Shown: positions 36,726 through 46,673, counted from the first letter of the stretch. The stretch: 64,000 nucleotides of DNA from an uncultured Bacteroidota bacterium (GCA_903916255.1 CAIWVW010000010.1:24467-88466), one strand, 5' to 3'. The notes: generated by a model from the letters alone, not told the origin. Made by a program: numbers and translations.

Positions 36726-37217
36726 GTGAAAAATAGGAGTCTCTTATTTGTTTTATTTTGTTGCATGGTTATTTCAGCCTGCAATAAAGATGTTATATAC
36801 CGCAATTGTATTACTGTTCCCAATAATATCTGGGATATGAATAAGCCTCTTACATTCGATGTTCCTGTGAGCGATACAATAAACAAATACAACATTTTTG
36901 TTACCATCCGCAATGCCGACAAGTACGATTTCAGCAACCTTTACCTGTTTATCGACATCAATTCACCCATGAAAATAGTTGAAAGGGATACGATGGAATG
37001 CATTCTTGCAGACCCTAATGGAAATTGGCTGGGCAGAGGACTTGGAGATATATGGGACAACAAAATTCTATTCAAAAGAAACGTAAAATTCCGTAAATCC
37101 GGTATTTATGAGTTTACCATTACCCAAGCCATGCGTGTCGATAGCCTTGCTATGATTATGGATGCAGGATTAAGCATAGAAAAATCAACGGTTAACGCCG
37201 CTCAAAAACAAAACTGA
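36726..37217 (+). CDS. gldH: Gliding motility lipoprotein GldH
   Basis: Starting at the GTG at 36726, the 163-residue lipoprotein has the signal KNRSLLFVLFCCMVISAC. It has the GldH family pattern: IWDMNKPLTFDVPVSDTINKY, IRNADKYDFSNLYLFI, DTMECILADPNGNWLGRG and FTITQAMRVDSL. A longer upstream reading frame would overlap the preceding gene and bury the signal peptide, so it was not used. GldH is one of the Gld lipoproteins required for gliding in F. johnsoniae. It sits immediately before metF (1 nt gap), probably as one transcript, a combination not functionally obvious. Confidence 0.92.
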   Translation: MKNRSLLFVLFCCMVISACNKDVIYRNCITVPNNIWDMNKPLTFDVPVSDTINKYNIFVTIRNADKYDFSNLYLFIDINSPMKIVERDTMECILADPNGNWLGRGLGDIWDNKILFKRNVKFRKSGIYEFTITQAMRVDSLAMIMDAGLSIEKSTVNAAQKQN

Positions 37218-37218
37218 T

Positions 37219-38178
37219 ATGAAAGTTATAGACCATCTTAATAAATCAAAATCACCCTTATTTTCATTTGAAATTCTCCCCCCCCTGAAAGGAAAGAGCA
37301 TTCATTCCATTTATGAAAGCATTGACCCGTTGATTGAGTTTAACCCGTCATTTATTAATGTTACTTACCACCGGGAAGAATACATCTACAAAAAGCGTGA
37401 AGGCGGTTATCTGGAGAAAATATCCGTTCGCAAACGCCCCGGAACCGTAGGTATTTGCGCAGCCATTATCAATAAATATAAAATTGATACAGTGCCCCAC
37501 CTTATTTGTGGAGGATTCAGCAAAGAAGAAACTGAAAATGCACTTATCGATTTACAGTTTTTGGGAATAGATAATATCCTTGCCCTTCGCGGCGATGCGG
37601 TTAAAACAGAAAGCGCTTTTGTACCCGAACCAAATGGAAATGTACATGCAATAGATTTGGTAAAACAAATAGTGGCGCTGAACGATGGTAAGTATCTTTA
37701 CGAAGAGGAAATCATTGACCATACTGCCAATGGAGGTTTTTGCATTGGCGTAGCCGGTTACCCGGAAAAGCATTTCGAGTGTCCTAATTTCGGAACAGAT
37801 TTGAAACACCTGAAAGCAAAAGTGGAAGCCGGTGCAGAATATATCGTTACCCAGTTGTTTTACGACAATGAAAAATATTTCAACTATGTGAAACTATGCA
37901 GGGATAATGGCATCACAGTTCCTATTATTCCCGGTATTAAACCCATTTCAACAAAGAAGCAATTGCAAAGCCTTCCAAAGTTTTTTCATATTGAAGTTCC
38001 TGAGGAATTAGCTGATGCGATGGAAAAGACCGAGGACGAAAAAAAGATAAAAGAAATCGGTATTGAATGGGGCATTAAGCAATGTAAGGAGTTAATAAAG
38101 TTTGGAGTGCCTTGCATACACTTCTATACGATGGGCAAATCGGAATCGGTAAAGAGAATCGCGGGAACTATTTTTTAG
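37219..38178 (+). CDS. metF: 5,10-methylenetetrahydrofolate reductase
   Basis: The 319-residue protein is full-length MetF, a flavin TIM barrel. It shows FSFEILPPLKGKS, INVTYHREEY, TVPHLICGGFSKEETENAL, DNILALRGD, AGAEYIVTQLFYDN and the C-terminal IHFYTMGKSESV. It reduces methylene-THF to methyl-THF for methionine synthesis. It starts 1 nt after gldH and its last 11 bp overlap the end of the convergent riboflavin synthase gene. No S-box or SAM riboswitch precedes it; the shared transcript starts upstream of gldH. Confidence 0.95.
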   Translation: MKVIDHLNKSKSPLFSFEILPPLKGKSIHSIYESIDPLIEFNPSFINVTYHREEYIYKKREGGYLEKISVRKRPGTVGICAAIINKYKIDTVPHLICGGFSKEETENALIDLQFLGIDNILALRGDAVKTESAFVPEPNGNVHAIDLVKQIVALNDGKYLYEEEIIDHTANGGFCIGVAGYPEKHFECPNFGTDLKHLKAKVEAGAEYIVTQLFYDNEKYFNYVKLCRDNGITVPIIPGIKPISTKKQLQSLPKFFHIEVPEELADAMEKTEDEKKIKEIGIEWGIKQCKELIKFGVPCIHFYTMGKSESVKRIAGTIF

Positions 38179-38761
38179 TCTTTTCAAGATACCTTACCAA
38201 GTATTTTCCAAGTATATCATACTCTACATTCACCTCATCACCCGCATTAATACTACTAAAGTTAGTATGTTTAAAGGTGTAGGGTATTATAGCAACCGAG
38301 AAACTGGTAGATTTAACAGCGGCAACCGTAAGGCTAACGCCATTTAAGGCTATCGAGCCTTTCTCGACTATATACTTACTATCTTCTTTTTTACAGACAA
38401 ATATAAACTCATGGCTTCCTTTTAGTTTTTTAACAGCGGTGCACTTTACGGTTCCATCAATGTGGCCTTGCACAAAATGTCCATCAATTCTGCCATTCGC
38501 TGGAAGTGAACGTTCCAGGTTTACCTTCTCCCCCACTTTTAAGTGTTTCAAATTGGTTCTGACCAATGTTTCCTTAACTGCCATAACCTCATAGCGGGCT
38601 TTAGAAATGGGGATAACCGAAAGACAAGCGCCATTATGCGAAACACTCTCGTTCAGTCTGAGTTTTCCTGCAAAAGAAGCTTCCACTTGCAAGTGGAGGT
38701 TTCCACCTTTCATACTTAGGCTTTTAATGATGCCCGTTTCTTCTATTATACCTGTAAACAT
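38168..38761 (-). CDS. ribE: Riboflavin synthase alpha chain
   Basis: The 197-residue protein has the two lumazine-binding repeats of riboflavin synthase, starting MFTGIIEETG, with SVSHNGACLSV, ERSLPANGRIDGHFVQGH in the first half and GSIALNGVSLTV in the second. It dismutates two 6,7-dimethyl-8-ribityllumazine molecules to riboflavin. No other rib gene is adjacent and no FMN riboswitch is visible; a -7 box lies directly before the ATG. It overlaps the end of metF tail to tail by 11 bp. Confidence 0.96.
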   Translation of the reverse strand: MFTGIIEETGIIKSLSMKGGNLHLQVEASFAGKLRLNESVSHNGACLSVIPISKARYEVMAVKETLVRTNLKHLKVGEKVNLERSLPANGRIDGHFVQGHIDGTVKCTAVKKLKGSHEFIFVCKKEDSKYIVEKGSIALNGVSLTVAAVKSTSFSVAIIPYTFKHTNFSSINAGDEVNVEYDILGKYLVRYLEKTKK

Positions 38762-38765
38762 TCCG

Positions 38766-38773
38766 CAAAATTA
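38766..38773 (-). promoter_or_regulatory. -7 promoter box TAATTTTG, 4 nt before ribE ATG (leaderless)
   Basis: On the minus strand TAATTTTG is followed by CGGA and the ribE ATG. It overlaps the heptamer tract at 38770-38804. Confidence 0.55.
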
Positions 38774-38804
38774 TGAATTATGAATTATGAATTCTAAATT
38801 CGCC
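38770..38804. repeat. Intergenic heptamer tract (5 units) between ribE and GT9 gene
   Basis: Units ATTATGA, ATTATGA, ATTATGA, ATTCTAA, ATTCGCC, period 7. The outer part TATGAATTA (38772-38780) is also an inverted repeat of TAATTCATA at 38829-38837, just upstream of the GT9 gene. Confidence 0.7.
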
Positions 38805-38841
38805 CATTATTAGTAACCGAAGAATCCTTAATTCATAGCTT

Positions 38842-39816
38842 ATCAGTAAATTTTTAGTCATACGGTTTAGTTCCATAGGCGATATAGTGCTTACCGGCCC
38901 GGTTGTGCGTTGTATTAAACAACAGCTACCCGATACTGAAGTTCATTACCTTACCAAAAAGGTGTTTCTACCGGTGGTACAGGCAATTGGGCATACCGAT
39001 AAAATCTACGCTATCGAAAAAGATGTGAGCGAAGTGGCCGATGATTTAAAGAAGGAAGGCTATGATTTCATCATCGACCTTCATCATAACCTCCGCTCCA
39101 TGAAGGTGAAATCAGCCTTGAAAACGAAATCGGCTGCTTTTCCAAAACTCAATATAGAGAAGTGGTTGCTGGTAAACCTCAAAATAAATAAACTGCCGGG
39201 AATACATATTGTCGATAGATATTTTGAAACTGTAAAATCAGTAGGAATAAAGAATGACGGGCTGGGGCTGGAATACCATATTCCTGCAAGTGAAGAAATA
39301 GACATGGTGAGCCTTCTTGCATCCCACAGAAATGGGTATATAGGATTTGTAATTGGAGCAAACCATTATACCAAGCAGCTTCCTGCGCATAAAATAATTT
39401 CCATTTGCAGGCAATTAGATGGACCTATAGTATTACTGGGAGGAAAAAGCGACGAAACAAAGGCGATTCAAATTGAGCAAGCAGTTGGCCCTAAAATATA
39501 TAATGCATGCGGAAAATACACCATTAACCAATCGGCATCATTGGTGAAGCAGGCAACTAAAATAATAACCCACGATACAGGATTGATGCATATTGCAGCA
39601 GCATTTAAGAAAGATATAATTTCCGTTTGGGGTAATACAGTTCCTGAATTTGGAATGTACCCTTACATGCCAGGGGCTAATTCCTATATTATAGAGGTAA
39701 AAGGCCTTTCATGCAGGCCCTGCTCCAAAATTGGCTATAAAGCCTGCCCCAAGAAACATTTCAAATGCATGGAACAAATAGATGAAGCTGCAATTGTAAA
39801 GTATATTCAATCGTAA
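38842..39816 (+). CDS. GT9-family glycosyltransferase (heptosyltransferase-like), no canonical start codon
   Basis: The family N terminus [24 protein letters not shown] is present, but it lies upstream of the first ATG, GTG or TTG codon in the frame (GTG 38887). The frame opens after a stop at 38836-38838 and reads [10 protein letters not shown]. An ATC at 38842 would give [14 protein letters not shown], an ideal GT9 start; the stretch has no normal start codon. The rest has the GT9 donor loop ([13 protein letters not shown]) and the C-terminal [22 protein letters not shown]ys-rich segment. It probably adds heptose or another sugar to the LPS core. It could also be a decayed start. Confidence 0.8.
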   Translation: MSKFLVIRFSSIGDIVLTGPVVRCIKQQLPDTEVHYLTKKVFLPVVQAIGHTDKIYAIEKDVSEVADDLKKEGYDFIIDLHHNLRSMKVKSALKTKSAAFPKLNIEKWLLVNLKINKLPGIHIVDRYFETVKSVGIKNDGLGLEYHIPASEEIDMVSLLASHRNGYIGFVIGANHYTKQLPAHKIISICRQLDGPIVLLGGKSDETKAIQIEQAVGPKIYNACGKYTINQSASLVKQATKIITHDTGLMHIAAAFKKDIISVWGNTVPEFGMYPYMPGANSYIIEVKGLSCRPCSKIGYKACPKKHFKCMEQIDEAAIVKYIQS

Positions 39817-39834
39817 CAGTTGTTGTTTTCTCTC

Positions 39835-39842
39835 TATCTTTG
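39835..39842 (+). promoter_or_regulatory. -7 promoter box TATCTTTG for lysS
   Basis: TATCTTTG ends 18 nt before the lysS ATG at 39861. Two TTGs sit 10-13 nt upstream, too near for a standard -33. Confidence 0.5.
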
Positions 39843-39860
39843 ACATCACATTTTATTATT

Positions 39861-41369
39861 ATGGAACTAACAGAACAGGAAAAATTCCGCCACGATGCGG
39901 CAGAAGCAATAAGGAAATTAGGGATAGACCCCTATCCTGCTGCATTATTTGAAGTGACTGCCAATGCAGCAGACATACTTGCCAATTTTGAAAGAGAGAA
40001 AGGCGACTATCAGGACATCAGTATTGCAGGCCGCATTATGGGCCGCCGTATTATGGGCAATGCTTCCTTTGCTGAGTTACAGGACCAGACGGGCCGTATT
40101 CAGATTTATATCAAGCGTGATGACATTTGCCCTGGAGAAGACAAAACGCTATATAATACAATATTTAAAAAGTTGCTTGACATCGGCGACATTGTTGGCG
40201 TAAAAGGATTTGTTTTTATTACCAATACCGGGACTATTTCAATTCATGTTAAGTCATTTACATTGTTGTGCAAGTCTTTGCGGCCATTGCCGGTTACAAA
40301 AGTAGATAGTGAAGGGGTTGCCCATGATGTGGTATCGGACCCCGAATTACGCTACCGCCAACGCTATGTTGATTTGATTGTGAACCCCAATGTGAAAAAC
40401 GTATTTATGCAGCGGGCAAAAATTATAAACACTATGCGTAACTTTTTCAATGAAAGAGGTTATCTGGAAGTTGAAACGCCCATACTGCAATCTATCCCCG
40501 GAGGTGCTACAGCAAGGCCATTCATTACCCATCATAATGCGTTAGACATTCCCTTGTTTATGCGAATAGCCAATGAACTATACCTGAAACGTTTAATTGT
40601 AGGCGGATTTGATGCAGTATATGAGTTTGCAAAGGATTTTCGGAATGAAGGCATGGACAGAACCCATAATCCCGAGTTTACACAAATGGAGATATATGTA
40701 GCCTATAAAGATTACGAATGGATGATGGATATGACAGAGGAAATGCTTGAAAAGATAGCCACAGAGCTATACGGCACCACTGTTGTACCTTGCGGTGAAA
40801 ACACATTAGATTTTAAGCGCCCCTTTAAAAGAATAGGTATACTCGATGCCATAAAAGAACATACAGGTGATGATGTTTCGGAAATGGATGAAGAAGGCTT
40901 ACGCAAAGTTTGTCAAAAGTATAACATTCATGTGGAAGCGTCTATGGGCAGAGGTAAACTGATTGATGAATTGTTTTCTGCTAAATGCGAGAAACATTAT
41001 GTTCAGCCTACATTCATTACTGACTACCCTGTTGAAATGTCGCCATTAACCAAAAAGCACCGCTCTAAACCGGGTTTGGTAGAACGTTTTGAACTAATGG
41101 TAAATGGCAAAGAATTGGCTAATGCTTACAGCGAGTTAAATGACCCCGTAGAACAACGCCTGCGCTTTGAAGAACAAATGAAGTTGGCCGCTCGTGGCGA
41201 CGATGAAGCGATGACTATTGACAATGATTTTTTACGTGCTTTGGAATATGGCATGCCTCCCTGCTCGGGTATTGGTATGGGAATCGACAGACTCACCATG
41301 ATAATGACCAATAATCCTTCCATTCAGGATGTACTCTTCTTCCCTCAAATGAGACCGGAAGTTTTTTGA
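39861..41369 (+). CDS. lysS: Lysyl-tRNA synthetase, class II
   Basis: The 502-residue enzyme has an N-terminal OB-fold anticodon-binding domain ([22 protein letters not shown]) and all class II motifs: motif 1 ([15 protein letters not shown]), motif 2 ([18 protein letters not shown]) and motif 3 ([11 protein letters not shown]). The ATG at 39861 is preferred to an earlier in-frame TTG because it begins [19 protein letters not shown], the usual start, and follows a -7 box by 18 nt. It charges tRNA-Lys. A T/A-rich stem lies after the stop (41378-41392), weak as a terminator. Confidence 0.97.
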   Translation: MELTEQEKFRHDAAEAIRKLGIDPYPAALFEVTANAADILANFEREKGDYQDISIAGRIMGRRIMGNASFAELQDQTGRIQIYIKRDDICPGEDKTLYNTIFKKLLDIGDIVGVKGFVFITNTGTISIHVKSFTLLCKSLRPLPVTKVDSEGVAHDVVSDPELRYRQRYVDLIVNPNVKNVFMQRAKIINTMRNFFNERGYLEVETPILQSIPGGATARPFITHHNALDIPLFMRIANELYLKRLIVGGFDAVYEFAKDFRNEGMDRTHNPEFTQMEIYVAYKDYEWMMDMTEEMLEKIATELYGTTVVPCGENTLDFKRPFKRIGILDAIKEHTGDDVSEMDEEGLRKVCQKYNIHVEASMGRGKLIDELFSAKCEKHYVQPTFITDYPVEMSPLTKKHRSKPGLVERFELMVNGKELANAYSELNDPVEQRLRFEEQMKLAARGDDEAMTIDNDFLRALEYGMPPCSGIGMGIDRLTMIMTNNPSIQDVLFFPQMRPEVF

Positions 41370-41642
41370 AAAACGGTAGTTTTTTCTGAAAAAACCTGTG
41401 TAAAGTATTTCCAATAACTTTATTTGATGAAATGCTTGACAAGGGTTATTCCTATCACTTTTCTCATTTTTTTACGTATTACCTGTAATCTTCACATTGT
41501 TTTCATGTAACGTATTGTACCTTGTAGCCTTTAAACTTCTAGTTGATTATTTGGTCCTACATAAATTATGCATGCCGACTCCTTTTTCCTATTATATAAA
41601 TAGTTTGTAAGCTGCTCATCGTCTAATTACCATTAAATACTC

Positions 41643-42923
41643 GTGTTTATTACAATACAAAGCAAAAATATTACAGGTAAAAGACTGCTGTTCACTCTTT
41701 TATTAATTGCTCCGGCTTATATTATGAAGGCGCAAATAAAAGGGCTTCCTATAGAGCAGGATAGCCTGACAACTGCTCATAAACACAAACCAAACAGAAA
41801 ACCCAATGACAGCCTTTATAAACAGGAGGATTTTACCGACGTTCTGTTTAAAGTGGCACACATAAAGGCAAAACCCGACACAGCCAAGTTAAAACCCGGG
41901 AAACTTTACCTTGCAGTATTTCCGGCTATAGGGTACACCCTTGCTAATGGAGGAACTGCTACAGTGGCTGCTAATGCCTCCTTTTATACGGCCCGGATCG
42001 ATTCTACTAACCTGTCGAGTGTTCTAACCTATCCCCTTTACTCTTTATACCACCAAATAATAGTACCCGTAATCAGCAGTGTTTGGACCGAACAGAATAA
42101 CATAAACTTTCTGGGTGACTGGCGGTATTACCGCTACCCCTCATATACCTATGGATTGGGAGGTAATTCATCCCGCTTAAATGAGGACCAGTTAAACTAC
42201 TCCTATGTAAAAGTGGACCAGGAAGCCTTGAAAAATTTGGCTAACAATTTATATGGAGGAATCGGTTATAACCTCGACTATCATTTCTATATCCAGCAAT
42301 TAGGAACACCGGAAACCGATTACAACACCTATAACAACGGAGCCACCAAAACGGTTTCCTCCGGAATATTGGCCCATTTAAAATATGACAGCCGAACCAA
42401 TATAAATAACCCAAAAGATGCTCTTTTCGCAAGTATTTCTTACCGTTATAATTCTACCCTTCTTGGCAGTGATGATGACTGGCAAGATGTTCAAATTGAA
42501 ATACGGAAATATATCAAACTAGCGTCCAACCCTAATAGTGTGTTGGCTTTCTGGACCTGGGATGAATATACATTCGGAGGTAAAGTTCCATACCTCGACC
42601 TTCCAAGCACCGGTTGGGATACATATGCCAATACAGGCAGGGGCTATATACAGGGCAGATATAGAGGCACAAGTTTGATTTATTTGGAATCGGAATACCG
42701 GTTTGGACTTACCCATAACGGATTATTAGGCGGAGTGTTGTTTGCAAACGGAGAGGCCGTTCCTAATTGGCCAAGCAACAGAATCACAACCATTAACCCT
42801 GGTTATGGTATAGGTCTGCGTATAAAGCTTAACCGTTATTCAGATACCAACCTTTGCATTGATTATGGATGGGGAACGCAAGGTTCGCAAGGGGTGTTTT
42901 TTAATTTGGGGGAAGTGTTTTAA
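41643..42923 (+). CDS. Second POTRA-less BamA/Omp85-like outer membrane protein
   Basis: A GTG at 41643 begins this 426-residue protein, with a signal sequence (KRLLFTLLLIAPAYIMKAQ). It has no POTRA domains but a barrel of about 16 strands, including KLYLAVFPAIGYTLANGG, DSRTNINNPKDALFASISYRYNS, a RGYIQGRYRGTSLIYLESEYRF segment corresponding to loop 6, and the terminal VFFNLGEVF ending in Phe. It is related in layout to the protein at 21949-23289. Role: outer membrane channel or assembly factor, substrate unknown. No neighbour suggests a substrate. Confidence 0.8.
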   Translation: MFITIQSKNITGKRLLFTLLLIAPAYIMKAQIKGLPIEQDSLTTAHKHKPNRKPNDSLYKQEDFTDVLFKVAHIKAKPDTAKLKPGKLYLAVFPAIGYTLANGGTATVAANASFYTARIDSTNLSSVLTYPLYSLYHQIIVPVISSVWTEQNNINFLGDWRYYRYPSYTYGLGGNSSRLNEDQLNYSYVKVDQEALKNLANNLYGGIGYNLDYHFYIQQLGTPETDYNTYNNGATKTVSSGILAHLKYDSRTNINNPKDALFASISYRYNSTLLGSDDDWQDVQIEIRKYIKLASNPNSVLAFWTWDEYTFGGKVPYLDLPSTGWDTYANTGRGYIQGRYRGTSLIYLESEYRFGLTHNGLLGGVLFANGEAVPNWPSNRITTINPGYGIGLRIKLNRYSDTNLCIDYGWGTQGSQGVFFNLGEVF

Positions 42924-42959
42924 TAGTTGTGGATTCCTTATTACCCATTCATTCTAATA

Positions 42960-43388
42960 TTAGGCAACTATCTTGTTCTTGACTTTTCTTTCTCTGAACG
43001 CTAAAAAATCCCCTCTATCTATTTCCTTCTTTTCATCAGTTGGTTTATTATACCAATATATCCATGCCAAATGTTTCTTATTATTTTTATCTTCCACAAG
43101 TACTCTTTCTCGTTTAAAAAGTGACTGATTTGGCGAAGACTTGTCATATCCTTCATATTCATCAAGGGTATTTAAAAGATGTTCAATATCCTCCACCGAA
43201 TATAAATACCCTTTGATTTTATCCTCGGGGTTATGTGACTTAACAGCACCAGGATAACGCCCAATGTTAAATAATTTCCCCTTTTTAGTTGCAACTCCCA
43301 TATATTGAGCATTGCGTTCTAAAAACCTCGAATACCTGTTACCCATACTATGGTGAAGGGTTCCGTATATAAATATCTTATTTATCAT
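42960..43388 (-). CDS. Gamma-glutamylcyclotransferase-like (AIG2/GGCT fold) protein
   Basis: The 142-residue protein starts with the family motif INKIFIYGTLHHSMGN (the YGTL loop) and has the acidic motif LDEYEGYD, in which the Glu acts as acid/base. The fold cyclises gamma-glutamyl amides to 5-oxoproline, but many bacterial members act on other gamma-glutamyl or Lys-linked amines and their substrates are unknown. It starts inside the last 4 bp of the DUF4760-like gene, so the pair is co-transcribed. It is more AT-rich than most neighbours. Confidence 0.82.
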   Translation of the reverse strand: MINKIFIYGTLHHSMGNRYSRFLERNAQYMGVATKKGKLFNIGRYPGAVKSHNPEDKIKGYLYSVEDIEHLLNTLDEYEGYDKSSPNQSLFKRERVLVEDKNNKKHLAWIYWYNKPTDEKKEIDRGDFLAFRERKVKNKIVA

Positions 43389-43861
43389 ACCTGATATTTT
43401 TTAAGGAATTCTTCCAATACCTTATAGTCGTACGTTTTAAGATACGCCATAATAAAATCAGATTGTTTTATCAGCTTAAGATAATAGTGGAACATTTGCC
43501 TGATTTCATTTTCTTGAATTTGTCCAGAATTTTTCAATACTACCATCAGTTGAAAGAAATTCAAATAATCTGTAAATTTTTCTTCAAAAGTTTCATCGTC
43601 TCTTTTCACCTTTTCAAAGTTCTCTTTATTTTTTACAGGAACTGAATCAATCCATTTTCTGACTACTTTTAAATCACCCTTATTTTCAAAAAATTTATGG
43701 TATAATGAAATCAAAAGCTCCGTATTTCTGATTTCAGTATTCTTCTTATACTGCCAATATGCCGGAATTCCAACCACAAAAGTGGCTATTGCTATAAGGA
43801 GGGTAGAAAATGCTGTTACTTTTTCGGCGCTTAAATCAAAAAAAACACAAACGGTTATCAT
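43385..43861 (-). CDS. Membrane-anchored DUF4760-like protein
   Basis: The 158-residue protein has one N-terminal membrane helix (KVTAFSTLLIAIATFVVGIPAYW) followed by a helical domain (ELLISLYHKFFENK, DYLNFFQLMVVLKNSGQI, MFHYYLKLIKQSDFIMAYL). This matches the pattern of small DUF4760-type membrane proteins in many bacteria, whose function is unknown; some occur next to defence genes, but that is not shown here. It overlaps the downstream cyclotransferase-like gene by 4 bp, and a promoter with both elements lies 29 nt before its ATG. Confidence 0.65.
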   Translation of the reverse strand: MITVCVFFDLSAEKVTAFSTLLIAIATFVVGIPAYWQYKKNTEIRNTELLISLYHKFFENKGDLKVVRKWIDSVPVKNKENFEKVKRDDETFEEKFTDYLNFFQLMVVLKNSGQIQENEIRQMFHYYLKLIKQSDFIMAYLKTYDYKVLEEFLKKYQV

Positions 43862-43890
43862 TTGTCTGAAATATTATGAACCTTACATTG

Positions 43891-43917
43891 CAAATCTAGT
43901 AATTTTCATAGAAACAA
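43891..43917 (-). promoter_or_regulatory. Bacteroidota promoter (TTG, 16 nt, TAGATTTG) on minus strand
   Basis: TAGATTTG (43891-43898) and TTG (43915-43917) are 16 nt apart on the minus strand, upstream of the DUF4760-like/GGCT pair. The -33 part lies just beyond the 3' end of the DUF4258-like gene. Confidence 0.6.
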
Positions 43918-43924
43918 TTAATGC

Positions 43925-44341
43925 CTACTTACACTTGCAGGTATCCTTCTTTGCTATGTCGTGAACATAAATTACGCGGGTAATACTGTCAAACTGCATG
44001 CAGATAACATTCAGTTGTTTGCCCTTTTCTGTAGCTCCGTTAAAGTTAAATAAAGGATGGTGCTGGTGAAAATCCTGGCTCTTTTTGGAATCTACCTTAC
44101 CTACCAACATAGCCTGTTTTACTTCTGAAGTATCCACGCCTTCGCATTTCATTTCGCAGGTTGCAGTATCCCCATATTGAATGGTTTGTCCTGCTAATTG
44201 GTCTAATTTCAACATGCCGGGAGTGAGCATTTTATAATCGCGTTTACCGAAAAAGAAATAAACCCCAATAAGGCCGATTATAAAACCAAAGCCATAAAGG
44301 CGCAACCTTCTCCACAAATCAGAGTTGCCCTTTAGTTGCAT
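43925..44341 (-). CDS. Membrane-anchored DUF4258-like protein
   Basis: The 138-residue protein has an N-terminal membrane helix (LRLYGFGFIIGLIGVYFFFG) and a soluble domain with the DUF4258 layout: YGDTATCEMKCEGVDTSEVKQAMLVGKVD, a conserved His-rich segment (FHQHHPLFNF), then a beta strand and VIYVHDIAKKDTCKCK. The family is widespread and of unknown function; some members resemble RelE/BrnT-like toxins in fold. It starts 5 nt after the pyrophosphatase stop on the same strand, so the two are likely one transcript; its Cys pairs suggest a periplasmic redox or metal site. Confidence 0.65.
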   Translation of the reverse strand: MQLKGNSDLWRRLRLYGFGFIIGLIGVYFFFGKRDYKMLTPGMLKLDQLAGQTIQYGDTATCEMKCEGVDTSEVKQAMLVGKVDSKKSQDFHQHHPLFNFNGATEKGKQLNVICMQFDSITRVIYVHDIAKKDTCKCK

Positions 44342-44346
44342 TGGCT

Positions 44347-46566
44347 TTATATTTTGGTATAAGTTGCCGTATTGGCAGGAACCACTTTTGCCACCGGAGC
44401 AGTAGTGGTTTTGGCTGTGTCTGCCTGGCCAATCTTAATGAGCGGCTTATACATAGTCACATTAATATGCGGAGCAATAATAAGCGATACAATGCTCATC
44501 AACTTAATAAGGATATTCATCGATGGGCCAGAAGTGTCTTTAAATGGGTCGCCAACGGTATCACCAGTTACAGATGCTTTGTGTGGCTCCGATTTTTTAT
44601 AGAACATTTCACCGTTGATGGAAACGCCTTTTTCAAATGATTTCTTGGCATTATCCCAGGCACCACCTGCGTTCGATTGGAAAATACCCATCAGCACACC
44701 GCTAACGGTAACACCTGCGAGCAAGCCACCCAATACTTCAGGGCCGAATAAGAAACCAACAATGATTGGAACGATTAAGGCAATAGCACCCGGTGCAATC
44801 ATTTCGCGGATAGATGCCTTGGTGGAAATAGCCACGCACTTTTCATATTCAGGCTTCGCTTTGTATTCCATAATGCCCGGTATTTCGCGGAACTGGCGGC
44901 GAACTTCATTCACCATATCCATAGCGGCACGGCCTACGGCTGCAATACACAGCGATGAGAAGATAAACGGTATCATTCCGCCGATAAATAATCCGGCTAA
45001 TACCTCCGGGTTATAAATATCAATATGCGAAATGCCTGCAATACCCACGAATGCAGCAAAGAGAGCGAGTGAAGTGAGCGCAGCCGATGCAATGGCAAAT
45101 CCTTTTCCGGTTGCAGCGGTAGTATTACCTACAGCATCTAAATTATCAGTCCGGTGACGAACTTCTTCAGGAAGGCGGCTCATTTCGGCAATACCACCTG
45201 CGTTATCAGAAATAGGCCCGAAAGCATCAATGGATAATTGCATAGCGGTGGTTGCCATCATGCCTGCTGCAGCGATGGATACGCCATAAAGGCCTGCAAA
45301 ATAATAAGAGGTGATAATTCCTGCTGCCAACACTATAATAGGCAATACGGTAGATTCCATACCCATGGATAAGCCACCCAAAATGTTTGTAGCATGGCCT
45401 GTTCCTGAACGTTTGATAATTGAAAGTACAGGACGTTTGCCCATAGCGGTATAATATTCCGTAATCATGCTCATTAATGTTCCTACTACCAACCCTGTTA
45501 TGATTGCATAGAATACATCTAATGAAGTGAACGCCACACTGCCAACTCTATTCATGCTCATTTCAGCCGGAAGCATCCAGGTTACTAAAAAGTAGCAAGC
45601 AACAGCCGTTAAAATAATAGAGGACCAGTTACCTAAATTCAAGGCTTTTTGAACGCTGGAATTTTCATCTTTTATTTTCACAAATAATGTACCAACCATA
45701 GAGAATAATAAACCAATCCCTGCAATAAACATAGGTAGCATAATTGGTGACAACCCGCCGAAGTTATCTTTGGTGGCATCTATTTCTTGTCCAAGTACCA
45801 TTGTTGCTAAAATTGTTGCAACATACGAACCAAACAAGTCGGCACCCATACCTGCAACATCACCTACGTTATCGCCTACGTTATCGGCAATAGTGGCGGG
45901 GTTACGAACATCATCTTCCGGAATACCGGCTTCCACCTTACCTACTAAGTCAGCGCCTACATCAGCCGCTTTGGTATAAATACCACCACCCACACGGGCA
46001 AATAATGCAATTGATTCAGCACCCAGCGAAAAACCTGCAAGAACCTCAATGGTTTGTTTCATTTCATGCCCGGTAACTAAAGCCCCTGCGGGAACGAATA
46101 TTTTATAGAATACAATGAACAATCCGCCTAAGCCTAATATTGCCAATCCGGCAACGCCTAAACCCATAACCGAGCCCCCGGTAAATGAAACTTGCAACGC
46201 TTTTTTAAGGCTTGTACGGGCAGCTTGTGTGGTACGGACGTTTGCTTTAGTGGCAATACGCATACCAATATAACCTGCTGTAGCCGAGCATACTGCACCA
46301 ATAACAAAGGCTATGGCAATTATCGGGCTGGAATCTGCGACCGTTGTTCCTGCATAGGCTAATAAACAAGCGGCTAAGGCCACAAAAACGCCTAATATTC
46401 TCCATTCTGCTTTCAGGAAGGCCATGGCACCCTTGGCGATAAAACCTGCTAATTCTTGCATATTGGCATCGCCGGCATCTTGCCTGGATACCCATGCGGA
46501 AGTTACTGCTGTATAGAGTAATGCGATAATACCGAAAACAGGAACCAGATAAACAATTACATTCAT
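44347..46566 (-). CDS. hppA: Membrane-bound K+-dependent ion-pumping pyrophosphatase
   Basis: The 739-residue protein has about 16 membrane helices and the membrane PPase signatures [55 protein letters not shown] and [17 protein letters not shown]. The segment [10 protein letters not shown] has Ala where K+-independent enzymes carry Lys, which indicates the K+-dependent type. These enzymes split PPi and pump H+ or Na+ outward; which ion cannot be told from sequence alone. A -7 box lies 40 nt before the ATG. It is followed after 5 nt by the DUF4258-like gene. Confidence 0.95.
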   Translation of the reverse strand: MNVIVYLVPVFGIIALLYTAVTSAWVSRQDAGDANMQELAGFIAKGAMAFLKAEWRILGVFVALAACLLAYAGTTVADSSPIIAIAFVIGAVCSATAGYIGMRIATKANVRTTQAARTSLKKALQVSFTGGSVMGLGVAGLAILGLGGLFIVFYKIFVPAGALVTGHEMKQTIEVLAGFSLGAESIALFARVGGGIYTKAADVGADLVGKVEAGIPEDDVRNPATIADNVGDNVGDVAGMGADLFGSYVATILATMVLGQEIDATKDNFGGLSPIMLPMFIAGIGLLFSMVGTLFVKIKDENSSVQKALNLGNWSSIILTAVACYFLVTWMLPAEMSMNRVGSVAFTSLDVFYAIITGLVVGTLMSMITEYYTAMGKRPVLSIIKRSGTGHATNILGGLSMGMESTVLPIIVLAAGIITSYYFAGLYGVSIAAAGMMATTAMQLSIDAFGPISDNAGGIAEMSRLPEEVRHRTDNLDAVGNTTAATGKGFAIASAALTSLALFAAFVGIAGISHIDIYNPEVLAGLFIGGMIPFIFSSLCIAAVGRAAMDMVNEVRRQFREIPGIMEYKAKPEYEKCVAISTKASIREMIAPGAIALIVPIIVGFLFGPEVLGGLLAGVTVSGVLMGIFQSNAGGAWDNAKKSFEKGVSINGEMFYKKSEPHKASVTGDTVGDPFKDTSGPSMNILIKLMSIVSLIIAPHINVTMYKPLIKIGQADTAKTTTAPVAKVVPANTATYTKI

Positions 46567-46605
46567 TTTAACTATAGTTTAAAGAGTGATATTTTTAAAA
46601 AGGTG

Positions 46606-46613
46606 CAAATATA
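46606..46613 (-). promoter_or_regulatory. -7 promoter box TATATTTG for hppA
   Basis: On the minus strand TATATTTG lies 39 nt upstream of the hppA ATG (46566). No -33 TTG is visible. Confidence 0.45.
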
Positions 46614-46673
46614 AGGATTCAATTAATATAGATAAGTGGAATTTAGGGAAGCAGCCGTCTAAAATTAAGTTTC

